The position numbers were made by a program, and so were the translations under genes. Source: Phallusia mammillata (taxonomy: Eukaryota > Chordata > Ascidiacea > Phlebobranchia > Ascidiidae). Taken from it: DNA of 64,000 nt. The DNA lies in assembly GCA_003260075.1 (NCBI GenBank), contig QLIY01000332.1, positions 91,611 through 155,610 of the forward strand, given 5' to 3'. This document shows, one piece after another, positions 27,201 to 42,000 of the stretch (the first letter of the stretch is position 1; every line of letters starts with the position of its first letter). Under the pieces are notes generated by a model. That model had not been told where the DNA came from and did not search any database. It saw only the letters and a list, made by a program, of their open reading frames with translations.

Positions 27201-30200
27201 TGGGTGTTATGTATAGATACACACATAAATCTCTAAAGAGTGACCTTAAATGCTGAATAAATTTCCGTTTGGAGAATTTGTTTTAAATCGTCATGCGGTG
27301 ACTTGAGCTTCCGTCAAACCGTAATAATAAAGGCACAAAGTTAGTAAACGTCATATCAGGTGTTCAGGTCAAATTGGTTTAGGGTTCATTTCCGATCCTA
27401 GCACTTCACATAAAATTTCAAACTGTGGAGAAACGACTCTAACCAGATGTTGATTCGTCATTTTCACTAAACGTCTGCTCCTCCAATTGACACTTGCATT
27501 ACCACGCACTCGGAAACGTTAAATCAATTGATGACTTTCCTTCACCAATTTAACCGCGTCAAAGCTACTCGGAAACGGTGCTTTCGGACCACACTCAAGG
27601 CTTTTGAAGAGACCGGAAAATGTTTGTCCACGCTTTAGTGGACGTCGACACGATCGCCGTAACCGTGAGGAATCGGTAACCGATTATAGATTTAGCTGTG
27701 TGACGTTTGTCACGCAATGACCACAACAGACACGACTTTCGAGGATCTTCACACCTGCTAGAAATGATTACCGGGGCTTATGGTTGATTTCTTTGAAGAC
27801 CATCCCGGGTCAAGTGGGCGCCATTTTTGTAATATATCTGCCACGTGGCTGACAGAACCTGTGTCACTTGCAAGGAGTCGCCGTATCAGTCATCAACCTC
27901 TTTACGAAGTTTTCGGAGGATCCTTGGTTCAAGGGCCTAGACATCAATTAAAACTTTTCCGCAGACCGTACAATAAGCTTGTAGTCATTTTGCTGTCTCG
28001 ACCAAGACAAGGGTGAAAATGTCGAGTCAAATTTCGGAATCATCCAGACAAGACCCACTTTGTTAACCCCACAGTCACCAAACGCTTTAATCGACAACAC
28101 GTCACCAAACGCGATACAAAGGCACCGCGAGCTACCACAATAGTGCCTATGACGTTGTATCAAGTTTAGGTCGAAAACTTCCGGAGTCGGCTAGTATTAT
28201 GTAAGTTTTACAGCTTTTTTCGACCCCATACTCAATTCGTCGACCCTTGACGCCAGCTAAAAACAGATGCTACGTCATACGAGCAAATCAGGACCACCAG
28301 GGCGAGAAACTGATGGGGTTTCGAGGCCCCAGATGATTCACATTGACGAAGTCAAGTCAGTGTATTTCGCTAACAAGTCCTATTGATTTGGCAATTCCAC
28401 CAAAATAGTGGCATGGGAAAAGTTGTGCGTGATGTGGCCCCTGATCCTTGCTCTGTTTCTCCTTTGAGTCACTGGATCGTGTCAAACTCGACTCGTTTGG
28501 TAACAGGCGAATCAGAAGGGAAATTTGCCGAAACCCATCCTATTTTCTTAAATTCTAGGCAGCTTGTCATAAAGTGTTGTTGATGAAGAACTAGTATTTG
28601 TAGGCGTTTCTCATGTAGTATGAACTTCTTTAGTTTTGCTATCCTGTGCTTTTTTTTCTACTACGTTTCGTTAATCTGGGGATAAGGTCGTACACGGGCA
28701 TCTTCGTTTTTCGACTTTATTGGCACCTCGAGGCTGCCCATGAAAATGTCACTGCGCGTGTTAAGTGCTTCGCAGTCCTGTGCAGAGTGGGAGAAAAACG
28801 ATTCTGGAGGAATAACCAAAGCTGTTGACATTTTGCTGCGGGTTTGGGGTATTTGCTTTTACTACCAAGTTTTTTTTAGTTTTGCGCCTGCTATGGTTCG
28901 CCGACGTTGTTGTCTCTCGTTGTAATCGTAAGATTGCCACTTGTTGCTGGTAAATATAATGCGTTCTGTGAAAATTGGCTTTCAAAACAGTCCAAAAAAT
29001 AGCGTGTTTACAGTCAATTGTTAACATTTGAAATTCTCCACAGTTGCGACTTTTAATCGGCTCACACTCAACCTACAGGCGCCGACCTCAGCAAAACCGC
29101 TGCCTGGCTTGTGGGGTGTTTTCGTTTTTTTAAGCGTCAATGCCACTTGCTGAAAGCATTCTGACAAGCGTTAATCCGGTTTTGCGACTCGTACCAGGAC
29201 TTGTCGTACTATTTACAGTTCCTTAAGTAATTAATTATGTAAATATTAACCGCGTTCGGCCGCATTTGGGAGTGGTGCTTTCAACATGGGTTGGTGCCGT
29301 GAGAAAGACGCACTTTAGTTTGATGAAGCCTGTTAACCGTTAAATTTCGTGTATTCCCGCCTCGCTAGTAATGTTGTCGTGCTTGAAACGCGTAAAACGG
29401 AAATAGCATTCAATTTGACTTTCTTGGCACCATCCTAGTTACATGCAGTCGTGATAAAATGAGTGGTGGATCAATTCGAAGGTAAACACAAGGTACACAC
29501 GATTTGGTCTGAAGATTCTGATAAATCGTCAAATCGCACTTGTTACAAGTTGCATGTACATAGAGGTGTGTATGTTTACGTCTGCATTGCCAAATGTATT
29601 CGTTTCAAGTCTGCTATCGACATTCTGCCGAACATGAACGTGGAAGACCATAAGAGTAAAGTGGCCGCCGTTCTCACGATTTTAACACTACGTTTGCTTT
29701 CAGTGTGCTGATGCTGCAAAAGGGGAAAAATCAAAGTTGGTATTTCGTGACTGAAGGGATGGCAATTATAGCCAATTGCAATGTATTGCTCATATTGCAG
29801 CAATTGCGTTTTGAAGTTTTTCCGGAATTGTAAATGATTGACATCTCAAGGGATTTTGGTAAATTTTGAATCACGCCCATTTTCCATAAGTGGTCCAGCT
29901 GGTTGAGAAGGTTTTACATAGCCAGAAGGGCGATAGTACCGACATGTCCTTTGATCTGCCTTGAGTTTTCTCAATAGTGACCAATATAGACTCTTTATGT
30001 GGAGTAGACGTAACATTGAGCTGGAAGCTTTGTGTTTCTCAAAACTTCCATGTTTGTTTCTTATTCATTGCAAATTGTAAAACACACTAATGAAAAAGTC
30101 CTGCAGTGAAAGTTGATACTTAACAAATACATGAAACAGTCTATGTAGTGTGAAGAAGCTATTTCCTCCTGCCTGTACCACGCGCTTCTCGTCGGTTATT

Positions 30201-30617
30201 CAAGTTCACCCTCCGAAGTTCCGTTATCATTTATTCCTCAGTTACACGAGATTCGCGGCCAGCCCTGTCGCCCTCTTCGACATTGTTTCTGCGGTAACAT
30301 GACACGGAAGCTCTCGCGTCAACAAAGACCCCCTATTCTCCCGCGCCGGATGCGGCCTCGCAGCATCTTCGTGACCTTTGCGTCGTAAAAATGCTCCCGC
30401 AAACAGAGACGTTGTACCAAAATATTCGCTGTCCCCTATTGACGCTTAGTCGCCATTTGAAAACAATCAAATCCAAATGGGCGGTCGTCGGAGTAATGAT
30501 AGTGGCGATCCCACTTTTTTGTTGGTTGACTTTGGGGGCGCGCCCTTGATCGAAATTAGCAGATGGCTTAACGTTTTGTCACGTAAAAGTTGGTAAAACA
30601 GTTTGGAAATCGACGTA
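12230..30617. other. Long gene-free stretch
   Basis: Nothing in these 18 kb could be tied to a known protein or RNA family. The longest open frames are at 20208-20603 (plus, 131 codons) and 21477-21902 (minus, 141 codons); neither shows a recognisable domain or a clean exon structure. A tRNA T-arm-like sequence on the minus strand near 14740-14800 may be a decayed SINE. Several TGACGTCA palindromes lie here and in neighbouring non-coding DNA. Confidence 0.4.
23755..23789. repeat. Short tandem duplication
   Basis: A 17-base unit, GTTTTTAAGCTAAATCT, is followed directly by an 18-base copy with one extra A. It lies in non-coding DNA. Confidence 0.7.
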
Positions 30618-30780
30618 CAGTAAACCTCGGTTAATCCGAACCCGTTTGGACCAAACATTTGACCGGATTAGGCAAAGATCCGGATTAACCGATGTCGATT
30701 AAAGCCTTGCCACATAACAAATCATTTGTACCACAAGTTTTGTCCGAATTGGGCAAAGGTCCAGTTTAACCGTGTTTATC
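30618..30780. mobile_element. pogo/Tigger-like MITE
   Basis: A 163-bp segment begins CAGTAAACCTCGGTTAATCC. Its right end, reversed, reads GATAAACACGGTTAAACTGG, an imperfect inverted repeat. TA lies directly on each side (30616-30617 and 30781-30782), as expected of Tc1/mariner-superfamily insertions. The CAGT start and the 'CTCGGTTAATCCG' motif recall Tigger/pogo ends. Inside, two similar GGCAAAGRTCCGGATTAACC-like stretches suggest internal duplication. It has no coding capacity. Confidence 0.65.
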
Positions 30781-33700
30781 TATACTTGTATTGGGAAATG
30801 AAGTTATAACCCATACAAAAGAGCTAACAAAACTATGATGTAGTTTATTTCGTTTCCTCGTACGGATCAGTGGGAAAACAAAGTTTGTTCCGACTCCGTT
30901 TCTGAGTAGGAGCAACGGTTGGAAGAAACTCTATGGTGCGGATTTCCAGTTAACAGCGTTGTTGTCACAACTTTGGTCGTCGCTTGAACCACTTGCGTTC
31001 GGTGCTGATGTGAAACTAAATTACACTTGTGCCTACACAAGAAAATTATGCTTGGTGAAACAACAAGCAACTATAAATAGCCGCTTAAACTAACCATACC
31101 TGTGGTGGGCAAGCCTACTCCCTGCGCTAAATTGAAACGGAACCGCAAATCTTGTTTAGGCGGTCGCGGGGTGTCGTATGCCGTTGAAAGCAATACCCTT
31201 CCGCGAAATTGCAAGCGCTCCTTTCAAGGCTTCAACGCGCATTAGGCGTTCCAACTCGTTACAAGGCGGTTTTCTTGGTGCAATTGAATCGTCCACACGC
31301 CCTTTAAACGAAGTCCCCGCACAGGCGCGCTGCATTGAAACTGTACACGGCCGTTGCGGCAACAACTACACGCAGTCACGGGCAATAGACATGTTAAAAG
31401 GCCGCACATGATTGAAACGAGATTGACGATCACAGTTCCCCGTTCCGCGTCGGTGTCCGTGTCTACAGAACCTTGATCTTCACTTTTCCTAGAGTATATC
31501 ATTGTCCTTCAAAAGATGAAAGACTTGCGGGCGCGTGCCAGCAATTGTCATGTCCACCTGTATCCACACGCACACGTCGATTCATGAGCATTTAGCTATT
31601 TTTAGATGTTTTGGCGACCTTTAACTTTTAATACAGCGAATTTCCGGAGGAAGCAGTGAAATTTATTTTATCCAAGTGAAATTTTTTGCGTTCTTAACGA
31701 TGTTTGACGGTCGCCGGGCGTAATTGCTGTAGCGCTACACGTGCTTTAAAAGTGAGCAATTTAGAACGGAGCTGAATCATTCCTGGGAAAGTTCGTATTA
31801 TCGACAAACTTTTGCCGCAAACAAACACTTTAGATGACGTTTCAGACACCTGTATTTGATGTGGCGATTTTATGACGTCATTTGTGGATCAGCCTTGCAC
31901 TTTGTAGTGACGTGACCGCAGTTTTCCATGTAAACGTCTTACCTAAAACGTTATTTTTGCGTTTCATATCTACAAAGATATAGCTCCAGGCCTTTGACAT
32001 TGCGGCTAAATATAAATGACATGCAAGCAATTAAGGCAGAGGAGAATCTACCTTGCATGTGTTTTAACTTGAACATATTTAGACAATTGTTGTATGGGTT
32101 AATGTCCAAACTTATCGCATATGTTACCACAATTTGCCCTGTTTGGAATATAGGCATCTCATTTCAACCTAGAGGTTTGTTTTCGGCAGAAACCAAGAAA
32201 GGAATTGAACTTTTTGGGCTAATCTTTGGGATAAAAATAGGTAAAAAAATTGTCATTGAAATCGATCTATCTTCAACCCAGTCCCTATATGATAACCCAG
32301 CGTTCTAACTGGAGATTGTAGTATTTTATTTGTATGAAATCTTCATTGTACAAATCTGTTACTTGTTCCACGCAGCATTGAAATAAAACGCCACAACGCA
32401 CAAAGGCCGTGTCATATATGTAGCTCAATTAGCACAGTGGTCAGCAATAGCGACTTGTCGCAACGAGCACTTCGGAGAATCTCTAACCTCCGAAGTGTTT
32501 ACCCCACCACCTGATAAGCGACCGGCATGCGACGTAGACAATTGCCATGTTAAAGTGAAATTCAGAGAATAGTGATGAAAAGTGCAGGAAGACTCACCAA
32601 AGCCAAAAATCGTGGTCCTACGCCTGTGTGGCAAGTTTATCTTGTAAACTTTCTCATTAAGTCGGCATGTATTTGCAATAAATGGGTAGCATTGCATCAA
32701 ACAAAACATGCATTTTTGTATCACGTCACCAAGATATGACATGTTTAATTTACCACGATACTTCACTAGTCAGGAATTTAATAGTTACTTGATGACAGTA
32801 TTTCGCATCACCTTTTTGAAAGTATTGTAACATGTGTTTTTGAACATGAATCACATCCGCCGAAGGTAAATATTGCAATGCGTTGTTTGGTTACCTGCCT
32901 ATCGGGTTGACATTGATGTAACATGTTGATGAGGTTGTTTACTACAGTTACGACATGGTGTGCTGATCAGGGGCGCGGCTGACCAGGTAGCATATCTGAA
33001 AAACCAAGCAGTGTACGCGACTGGTGTTTTGAAACAAAACTCTTCTTGCATATGCAGGATTACGATCGAGAATGAATGAAAAGGTTTCAAATTCATAATG
33101 TGCATTTAACCTGTACAAGTTAACTTTGAAACGACCTTGGAGCTCAATTATTTGTTGAGTTGACTCTAGACATGTCTGTTTTATACCATTGTCTTCGTAT
33201 ATTTGTTCGGAGCATTGCTAGTGGACACACCGCACCTCCAAAAAAGGTTGTCTTGATCGGCGTTAATAATTTTTTCTTAACACATTGTTCGCAAACGCGT
33301 AGCATATTGTCGGCATAAAATGTCAAATACCTTGTTGGAAACCTATCAATGTTTGTAGTCAGGTGTATTTTAATGGCAATACATAATGCTTCATTGTATT
33401 GTATTTCCGTTCTTCCTCACGACCACTTCGAAAGCCACGCGAATTTGCGATCCCCTATTTATATCATTTTGGAAAATAAGTGTACGCAATAACGACTATA
33501 GAGTAGGGTTTAGCGTTATGTTTGATCGCAATCCAGCATAACGCCATAACCACCACCTGTGCTCTCATGTCGGCTGTTTACTGTAACCCGAGCTGTTTTG
33601 TCACGGCAAAAAATACCCACTGTAATCCTTTCGCGGTCACCTGACACTCAAAACCGCTTCGTTTACACTGACATCTTAATTCGCCATGCTTGAGTTAAAA

Positions 33701-36700
33701 GTTCATTTGAACGTACGTGTTTTTCGATACCGACAGCTTGTTAGAATTCTATATAGGAGAAAACTGGTGTTTGTTGTGGCCCAACAGCATGCGCAATTGG
33801 ACCGTGCAAACCGCAATCGCCATTTCCTTTGGGTAGAACGAAATAAAACATCCGAGATTGCATTGCTGAAAACGCGCGTCTAAAGAAATTTCCACAGCCT
33901 TAAAATTGTTTTAAAAATTAACATTCTGTTGGCCACACCTGTAACACTTTTGAAATAGTTATCCACTACAAGTTGAAGTGAATTTTCTGCAAAGAAGATA
34001 AATTGTTTAAGTGCCAAGTGTAGGTGTTATTTGGGGGACGCTGAACAACATTTTGTCATGCAGAATATTCGCACTCCGTGGAGCTATACAATTTCTCAGT
34101 TTCTCTTTACTGGAGTTGAAATACGTTAGTGCACCTGGCGTTTAGTTTGGTGTAACCAACGTCACACACACAACGCAGGTAATCCAAATTTGCAGGCCGT
34201 TACAAATGCATGGTACCTGGTCTTCGGTTTGTTGACATAGACTTTTTGGAAAGCGTTGAACTGTGGAAGTGAAGGCAACGCTCTGTTCACTTTCCCATAC
34301 TAACAGAATCAACAGAGTAAGTGGGATGAGGAATAGTTTACACCCGTTGTGATCAACTTCAACACCAACAGGGTTTTAAGTAGGATACGGTGCCTCGCAC
34401 AGCAATGTCAACACAACTGTTAATGACTCGGGCCTCCAAGTGTGCCTTAGTGCACCCCAGATTGTGTTGGATAATTCCTTGTACCCGTAAACGCCCTTTT
34501 GAGATGACATGGTCAGTTTAACCCTGTCCATTTTCGTAGAGCAAAGGTGGAAATATCTTCCAAGTGTTGCCGCTGTTGTGACAGTCGGTTAAAAGCTATG
34601 GACAAATCGCAGCCTGAGTGTGTTTTTTGACTTGGTTTTACGGGCAAAACAAATCAAATTGGTTTGCACAAAAACACACTCCGCGTAGCGTTCGTGGGAA
34701 AACATACCAGTTTTGATACGCGTGTTTGTCACCGCGCCATGAGGTAATGATGTCAAACGATTTCAAGTGCCATCTCGTGTGGCTGCAGAAGAACTGCCAT
34801 GCGAAAACATACAGACAAGTGATGGGAGATAATTACGAGGTGTTATAGACGAAATGACAGCGTCGCGATCTTAAGCGAAAAAGAACAACATTGTAGCTAC
34901 GCATTATTACAGGCTATTATCACACCATTCTCACGAAGCCGGAGGCACCAGTTTGGGACAAATATCTTTATCGTTTTTGTGATGCCGTTTCGTAACACCT
35001 TATGCACACTGCCATTGGTTCTACGAACATTATACAACGTTGGAGTAAACGCCCAATCAGCAAGTAATTGTGTTTTACCCCAACGTTGCTTGCAAGATCA
35101 AGTCCACGTGTAAATAATCGAACCGCTATTCAAACGCTAAGCGTAAGTGGCGAATGGTGACTAGGTGCGACAACACCCTGGTGTTTTTGTGCGGTAAGGT
35201 GAATTGCCCCCAGCTGATCGCACCTCAAGTGGGTTCATACGCTTGTGTATACTTTTCTAGAGTCAATCACACGGGCATTGACACGTGCTTCCGTAAATCG
35301 TTTCACAAACCACCTCTTGGACCTTCGGGGAACCGTCCCCTCGATCTACCTGGGAGTCGTCAACCGAGAGCGATTTGTCGCGCCATTGAAGGTAGTTTAT
35401 ACAACGTGACTTTGATGAGGTCCCCACACTATGGGCGGCCCCGTCGATACGACCTTGTTGGTTTGAACGTATTGGTGACGTACCTCCCGCGTCGCCGAGT
35501 ACCTGAGCCCGACAATAGTTCCCAGCCCTATTAACGCGAGTGGCAAGCAAGGGTCGGCATTCAACACTTCCGACTTTATTATTCTACTGAAACAAGCAAG
35601 GGCCGATCTTGGCGTGGATGATCTCAAGGACAATTCCGTTTTCTAACAACAAGTAGGACTCGCACGCAACATGAACAATTGTAGTGAGATTAACTCGAGT
35701 GGCTCCCGCGCACCCAAACAAAGGGAGTTTACACGAAGTCAAGCTTTAAAAATAAACAGTTTTTGACAAATCAATCGGCGCCACCCAGCGGAAATAGGAT
35801 TTTACTTGATGAGAAATGTCCAGATTTGGATCGAGCTGTCTTGATTGTGACAAAAACAACGGAATACTTGTTGCTTCATCAATGTTTTGCTAAGGGAGTA
35901 ATCTCAGTTGTCAAATGCGTCACTTAAACCGAACTATCTTGTTTTGAAGCAGATGTTGCGTCTTCGGAGAAGTTTGTGTTAAGATTGGTTGCCCATAACA
36001 AGCATATCTACCAAACACTTTAGAGATGGCTCTAATGGCAGTAGTAAATGTCTTCTACCTAACATTGTTGGTGTACTGTCGTAAGTCCATTAAATCGACT
36101 TGACTTTCAAAGCAACAAACAATGCTCCCTTGCATTTAAATTAGTTTGCAATCAAGTTTGATTGATGTCCTTGTTTGAAGTGAAATCTCACAACCTCCAG
36201 TTCATGCAAATTAGTTGGTTTAAAGCTGGCACTGCAAATAACGATTGTTTTGTTTTTAATAAGGGCGGAAAACACCTGTGAGTCAAACGCAAGTTTCGAG
36301 TGAAATCTTGCTGATAAGGACGAACAAACAGGTGTGAGATACCCTTGTGTGTAGTGCATTTAGGGCACATTTGTTCTTCACCGTCGTAGTGGAAAACACC
36401 TACAACCAAATGTTCATTTCGATTCAACACCTTGCCGATAAGAACTAACCAAGTTTATTTTGCCCTCATGCAGTGAACACACATTACGCGACCTCAGCGG
36501 CAAAACACCCAAGTCGTGTCAACAAATCCAGGGTTGTTTCTCCTCTGCGTTGCTGTATTAACGTCCACCTTATCACACACAATATCGTCCGCTAGTGGAA
36601 AGATAGGATCGCCATGGCCTGCTTTCATCCGCTAATTACAGTATCGCCCCGGTGCATTTATAAATACCAAACAAGCATGCTTTGGTCCATTGTGTTGGTT

Positions 36701-38983
36701 ACTTGATCCCGCACTTTGGTCTTAAATTACTTGCGGAAGAGAAAAGCGTTCTGCCCTTGTTTTCTACATATTTGGCTCCCGTTTTCATGTAAGGATTCGG
36801 AAGTTCAATTCATCTGCAGTAACGAGCTTGTCACTTTCAGCTTGAAAACGTGTTCTTTTTGGTGTTCTAAAAGTGGAAACTAACACATGTCTTAAAATAC
36901 ACTATTTCGTGGCATGAGCAGAAAATATCTTTGCATTTATTAAATAATTTTCATTCTTACATTTTTTGCCTAGAATCACGTGATTCAGTTTTCCCCTGAA
37001 AGCTCAATGTGGATTTTACTTCGAAGTTTGTACCGTACGTAAAAAAATGAAAATTCTCGATCTAAGTGCAAAACAATTACCGGATTTAACACCTGACGCC
37101 CAGTTCTTGTGGGTCTTCTAAACAAAGCAGAAACTCGACGACTACAGAGAGCAAGATTTTTTAAAAGGCACCAAACACTTCCTTACTTTTGCCTTCAGAG
37201 ATAGCGACGAAGGTATCTTATAAAAAAGTGACACTTTGCCATCTGATCCTAGAGAAAGCGATTGAATAATAGGTGATTGTGTAAACAAGAGCACCCACTT
37301 TAGATCTTTTCATATGGTCGGGTCGAGTGACGCATCTGTATCGTTTTATATTGAACTAGCCCAGACCATAAACAGTCAAATGCTGGTCCTACAGTCGCGT
37401 AAAAGGGGGTCGTGCCGTCTTTCGGTAAGTGGCTTGTGGTTGATGTGGGATCACAGTTGAAGTTTCACGAAAGTCGAGATAAGGACAAATTGGTGAGTCG
37501 CGAATCCCGACGTCTAGACGTGAAAGCTTGGCGAAGTGGACGACTGGAGTTGAAAACTGAACCACTGTAATATTTTTTATAACAAACACACCGAAAATGA
37601 TTTGTGGGATGATGGAAAACAATATCGTGAATACTGGTTAAGCGTTTTACTTTCACGTTTAAGAATCATCTTTTACGTTTTCCGCTGTAACCACAATGTG
37701 AATCTGACATAAAAGGCTGTAGAGGTCTGTGTTTTGGTTGGCGCTAATTCTATTTACATGGTTGCGCATCGGACCCACCTAAGTAATGCGACATTAACAT
37801 TTTTTACTTTGTAAAAAAACACTGAACTATTCAATTCTTTTTTGAAAAAAAACATGATGCTAGTAAGTTTTGCAAGTTACGGTTTTTGTGAAAGTCATTG
37901 ATAAAAAGGTGCAATTTCGGGGTAACCCAACGTTAAAATTCATAAAAATCGGGTGTTATTCATTTTGTGCTCGGCATGTTTTGAATGTTAGACCAGAAAC
38001 GCGGCCTAAACAGATGCAAGTTGATCAATGACGTTGACAGTTTAGCAATTCCGTGATGTCAGAGTCTGTGTTTTTGGGGAAAACACGATTTGGCGCCTTT
38101 AGTGGATTAGATATCTCCCGATTAGGCATCCATAATGGATTACATTGACAGTGTGTGTGTGCTGTTGCCAGCAAGCTACCTCAAATCGTGATGCAAACTT
38201 CGATACATCAGGCAGGCAGGTAAGAGTTCAGTCGACCACGACAGTTGACATTTTGCTGGTGAACATCCGCTAGATAACTAATCACTATGATCTGTGACGT
38301 AACCAACAAAATCTTTGACGTCAAACTAAATTTGGTTCTTGCAACCACAAGCGAAAATAAGTCAAATTGCTCTCATAGAGTGATGATTGCTGGAAATTCA
38401 AAAAATGTCTGTTTATTAAAGATTTCGGTTTGCAAATGTTAAAAGTGCTTTCATTAGATGTAACATTAAAGTTTATCAGCTTGGAGGGTTGTTTTGAACA
38501 AAATCCTTGATGATTCATGTGCCCCTAGGCAAACACGGTTATCCGTTTCTACGAGTATTCAACTTCGCTGTAGAGCTCGAGAAAACGGATAGAAAGCCGT
38601 GTAAGCTTATACAAGCATTGTTTTAAGTGGCCAGATGCTGCGATAGTCTCGTATCGTTGATCGATCCCTGATAATTTCGAATAACGAGGCGTAGCATATT
38701 GTGGCACATATTGTGACAGTTTCAACTAACGGCAAAAATGCAGCGAATCATGTCGATTAAAGTCACGACTGAAAGGCGGATATCGTTGAGCGGTTTCTGT
38801 CCCACTTGCGCTTCGCTATCTCCTGCACAATCACATTGAGACTTTGCAAATTATCGCACCAGATTGCATGTGTCAGGCTACGGTAAATAAACAGCGCCTT
38901 TTAGTGCCTAGCTGAGACGAGTTTTTAATTCCGAGTTATCGAGTTTGCGGCGGTCTGGGAGAATGTTGCGTTTGCAAACGGCA

Positions 38984-39052
<69 letters not shown>

Positions 39053-42000
39053 AGACAACAATGCTATTTCGCCGTCGCTCGTTAAGGCTTATCGCGTGCT
39101 TGTACTAAACTTAACGTGCATGAAAATTCACTTTCAACCAACCCAAACGCGGCCTGAATGTAACCCCAGCTAAAACATGGTACAATATCTCGACCCAGCT
39201 CAGTATTGCCAAGCTTAATGCTACACCAAATCTATCCGTTGATTTAAATTCACAGCTTAAACGGACATAAGGTTTATATATGCATCAAAGCCAACTAATG
39301 GAAGAGAATGTTAAAATAGCACCACCTAACGATTGGTCTATAGTCTATACTATACCCTGTGGTAAAACTGGTGTCCAAAGCAAAAGTTCATTGCAGTAAA
39401 TTGCGAGCTTGTACAACCTACGGTTTCGGTAGAGGGAATAAGCACGCCAAGTCTTTTGGCTTTTTTGATTGGACACACATGAAGTTGGTGTAATGCTTTA
39501 TCACGTTCCGCTGGTAAACATGTGTGCACTCCTTCATCAACTGTCAGCGTGACAGGTGTGGCTCTTGTCGCCAATTTTACGTTCTAAATCCGCCAGACGA
39601 CTCAGCCTTTGCATAATATGAATACCTGGTGCACCATGTGAGACATTATCGCATACGATATCGAGGGTTTCATAATCGCTGGTACCGTTCAGCGGATATT
39701 TTTCTTTGTACCATCTGTTGAAGGAGAATTATCTTGTCAAAAGGAATTTGGGTGCGAATACAATTTTGTAGATGCTGTTGTGCAAACTGCAAACGCGGTT
39801 GTCGTATTTATTTGTTTGTATTACGTTCATAGCTCTTTTGAGTGAGATCTGACCTTGTTTTTGGCGTCGAACTGTTCCGGTTTGTAAAAAGATTCCTCCC
39901 AAGAAGCATAAATGTGAATTTCCCTTTCTTCGTTTTTTCATAGACTCCCCAATAGGCTACGGCCAAATAATGAAATATATAGAATATATATATTAGTCAT
40001 TTTTATCACAATTTGTCCGTTCTTGCCTTTTGGTAAATAACATGTTTTACGCACTCAGCGACTTTGTGCTACATCAGGCGCGCGGATATGGCAAACATCA
40101 CACACAGCACCATAAGTGATCCTCGTTTACAGGCTAATCAATCAGCGTTTTAGGCACACTTGCACATGTAGCCGCAAAATGAAATAATTTCTAGTTTACA
40201 AATGTTACATTCCAATTGAACACATTGCGGTTCGCCAATTTGGACAGAATTTTGTTTTGTAAGTGATAGCTTGTCACTCTGGTGCTAGTACAACAGTTTA
40301 TGATACAGCCACCCAGAAAGAATTTTTGTGTTATCTGTTCGTAACGGTTCAAGGCTGTGCCATTGTATTTCAGCGGTTGCACATTTGCGTGCGGTGGCAT
40401 GATGGACCGTTTTAAGTTGAAGAAGCCGCGTTGAAAAGAGAAAGAAACATTTTTTGGTCGGCAAAAGAATGTACACAAACCGCAAGTTGTGTCTTGATTG
40501 ACAGGCGCGCCCAAAACCGTTGTGTTTTCTGTAATTGTCAGAAAAGAGGCATGGTCTGGGTTCTGACAGCCATATTTAATAAAGTTATGTGGCGTTAATG
40601 ACTTTTAGGAAGCTTAAATGACGTTTTGACTTGATACCGTATCATGAGCTTTGGTTATTTTCATAAACTCCCAAAACCCTGTAACAGAAGCCTCGCTGGC
40701 GCAACCTAGTGTTTATTTAGTCATACAACTTCACAGCAGCAATGGAAAATTACATGACCTGAAAGTTCAAGTGATTAGTTGCGACAATATCATCGAAAGG
40801 ACTGCAAACAAACACATGCTGAGCTAAAGCTAATTTGACCCCGTTTAACAGACTTTACACAAAAGCCACATCAATTCAAATTCAGGCGAGTATTGCTTGG
40901 CTCAACAAGAAATAAGCCCTACCTATTGACCGCACAATTGCAATTAGGCTATATCGCAATTAGCGAGATGTGGTGAGATTAAACACTTGTAATTGTTGCT
41001 TTTTGGCTCCCGAGGTCATGCGATTGAGAAACTTATGTCAAGTGCAAAGCAAATTGACGTAATTGATGGTAAAGCCTCCCCTCCCTCGATGAGTTTCGGG
41101 TATATCCCGAAATCAAGGTGCCTCGCGAAATAATAATCGTGTTGCATGCTCGTAACGTATATTGGGTGTTCGAATAAGCTACATCAAATTGAATTGTTTT
41201 TCATAGAATAGAGGAATATGCAAACGGCCTTAAATCATTGTGGATTTCATTGTGGAAGTCGCTGTTTACCGTAAATAACCAGCAATGTAATAAACGCATT
41301 GACGGATTTTACAATGTGTTGGTTTTGCGCACAACATGCCAAATAAAATCTAGGAATTAACGAATCAATAGAAAACTGGCTCGGTAAATCAACACTGATA
41401 AGAAACTGGTTGGTCATTGCCACATCAAACAACTACCCCCTTGAGCACCGACAAAAACTTAAACCTCTGTCATGGGTCGGTCTGATATATTTGACTGAAA
41501 GCAGACGACGAATTACGTCTCCATCTGTTTCCAATAGACCCTCTTGACTGGTCTGTCAACGTATTTCGATTTGTGGTTTTGGCACGTGGAAATGAAAGTT
41601 CGACGTGGTATGCATTGCAAATAATGATTACACCTGCATTCGCATAACCGTGACCAACCTGTCTTATTTTTGATGTTAGATTATTTTTGGTTGCAAAATA
41701 TTGTACATTAAAATATATTTTTATGAGGGAGGTAAAACAAACTTGCTTGTCTTTCCCAAGTTAAAACGTGCAAAAAAACGTTGTGCAAAAATTGTATGCA
41801 AGGTTTTTTCGAGTATTGGTCAATGCCATAATATTTTGCGTCTTTAGTTTCAGTTATCCGCCATTTTTTCGTATATTATCCCATGTGTGCTACTCTCACC
41901 GTTTTGACTAATTTCTAAAACAAAAATACACTTTTGGACAGATTTGGATGACGCAACCGTGTTCTACAATGACTTAGTCGATTTCCTTCTTTCCTTATCG

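Noticed and set aside
31994-32308. 104-codon plus-strand frame
   Set aside because: No recognisable motif. AT-rich composition makes chance frames of this length plausible in 64 kb.
32411-32520. Possible tRNA gene (A-box-like TAGCTCAATTAGC)
   Set aside because: No matching B-box or acceptor stem could be paired; at best a SINE relic.
38180-38240. Short GT-rich and GGCAG-repeat patch considered as a microsatellite
   Set aside because: Only a few units long; nothing beyond ordinary low-complexity sequence.
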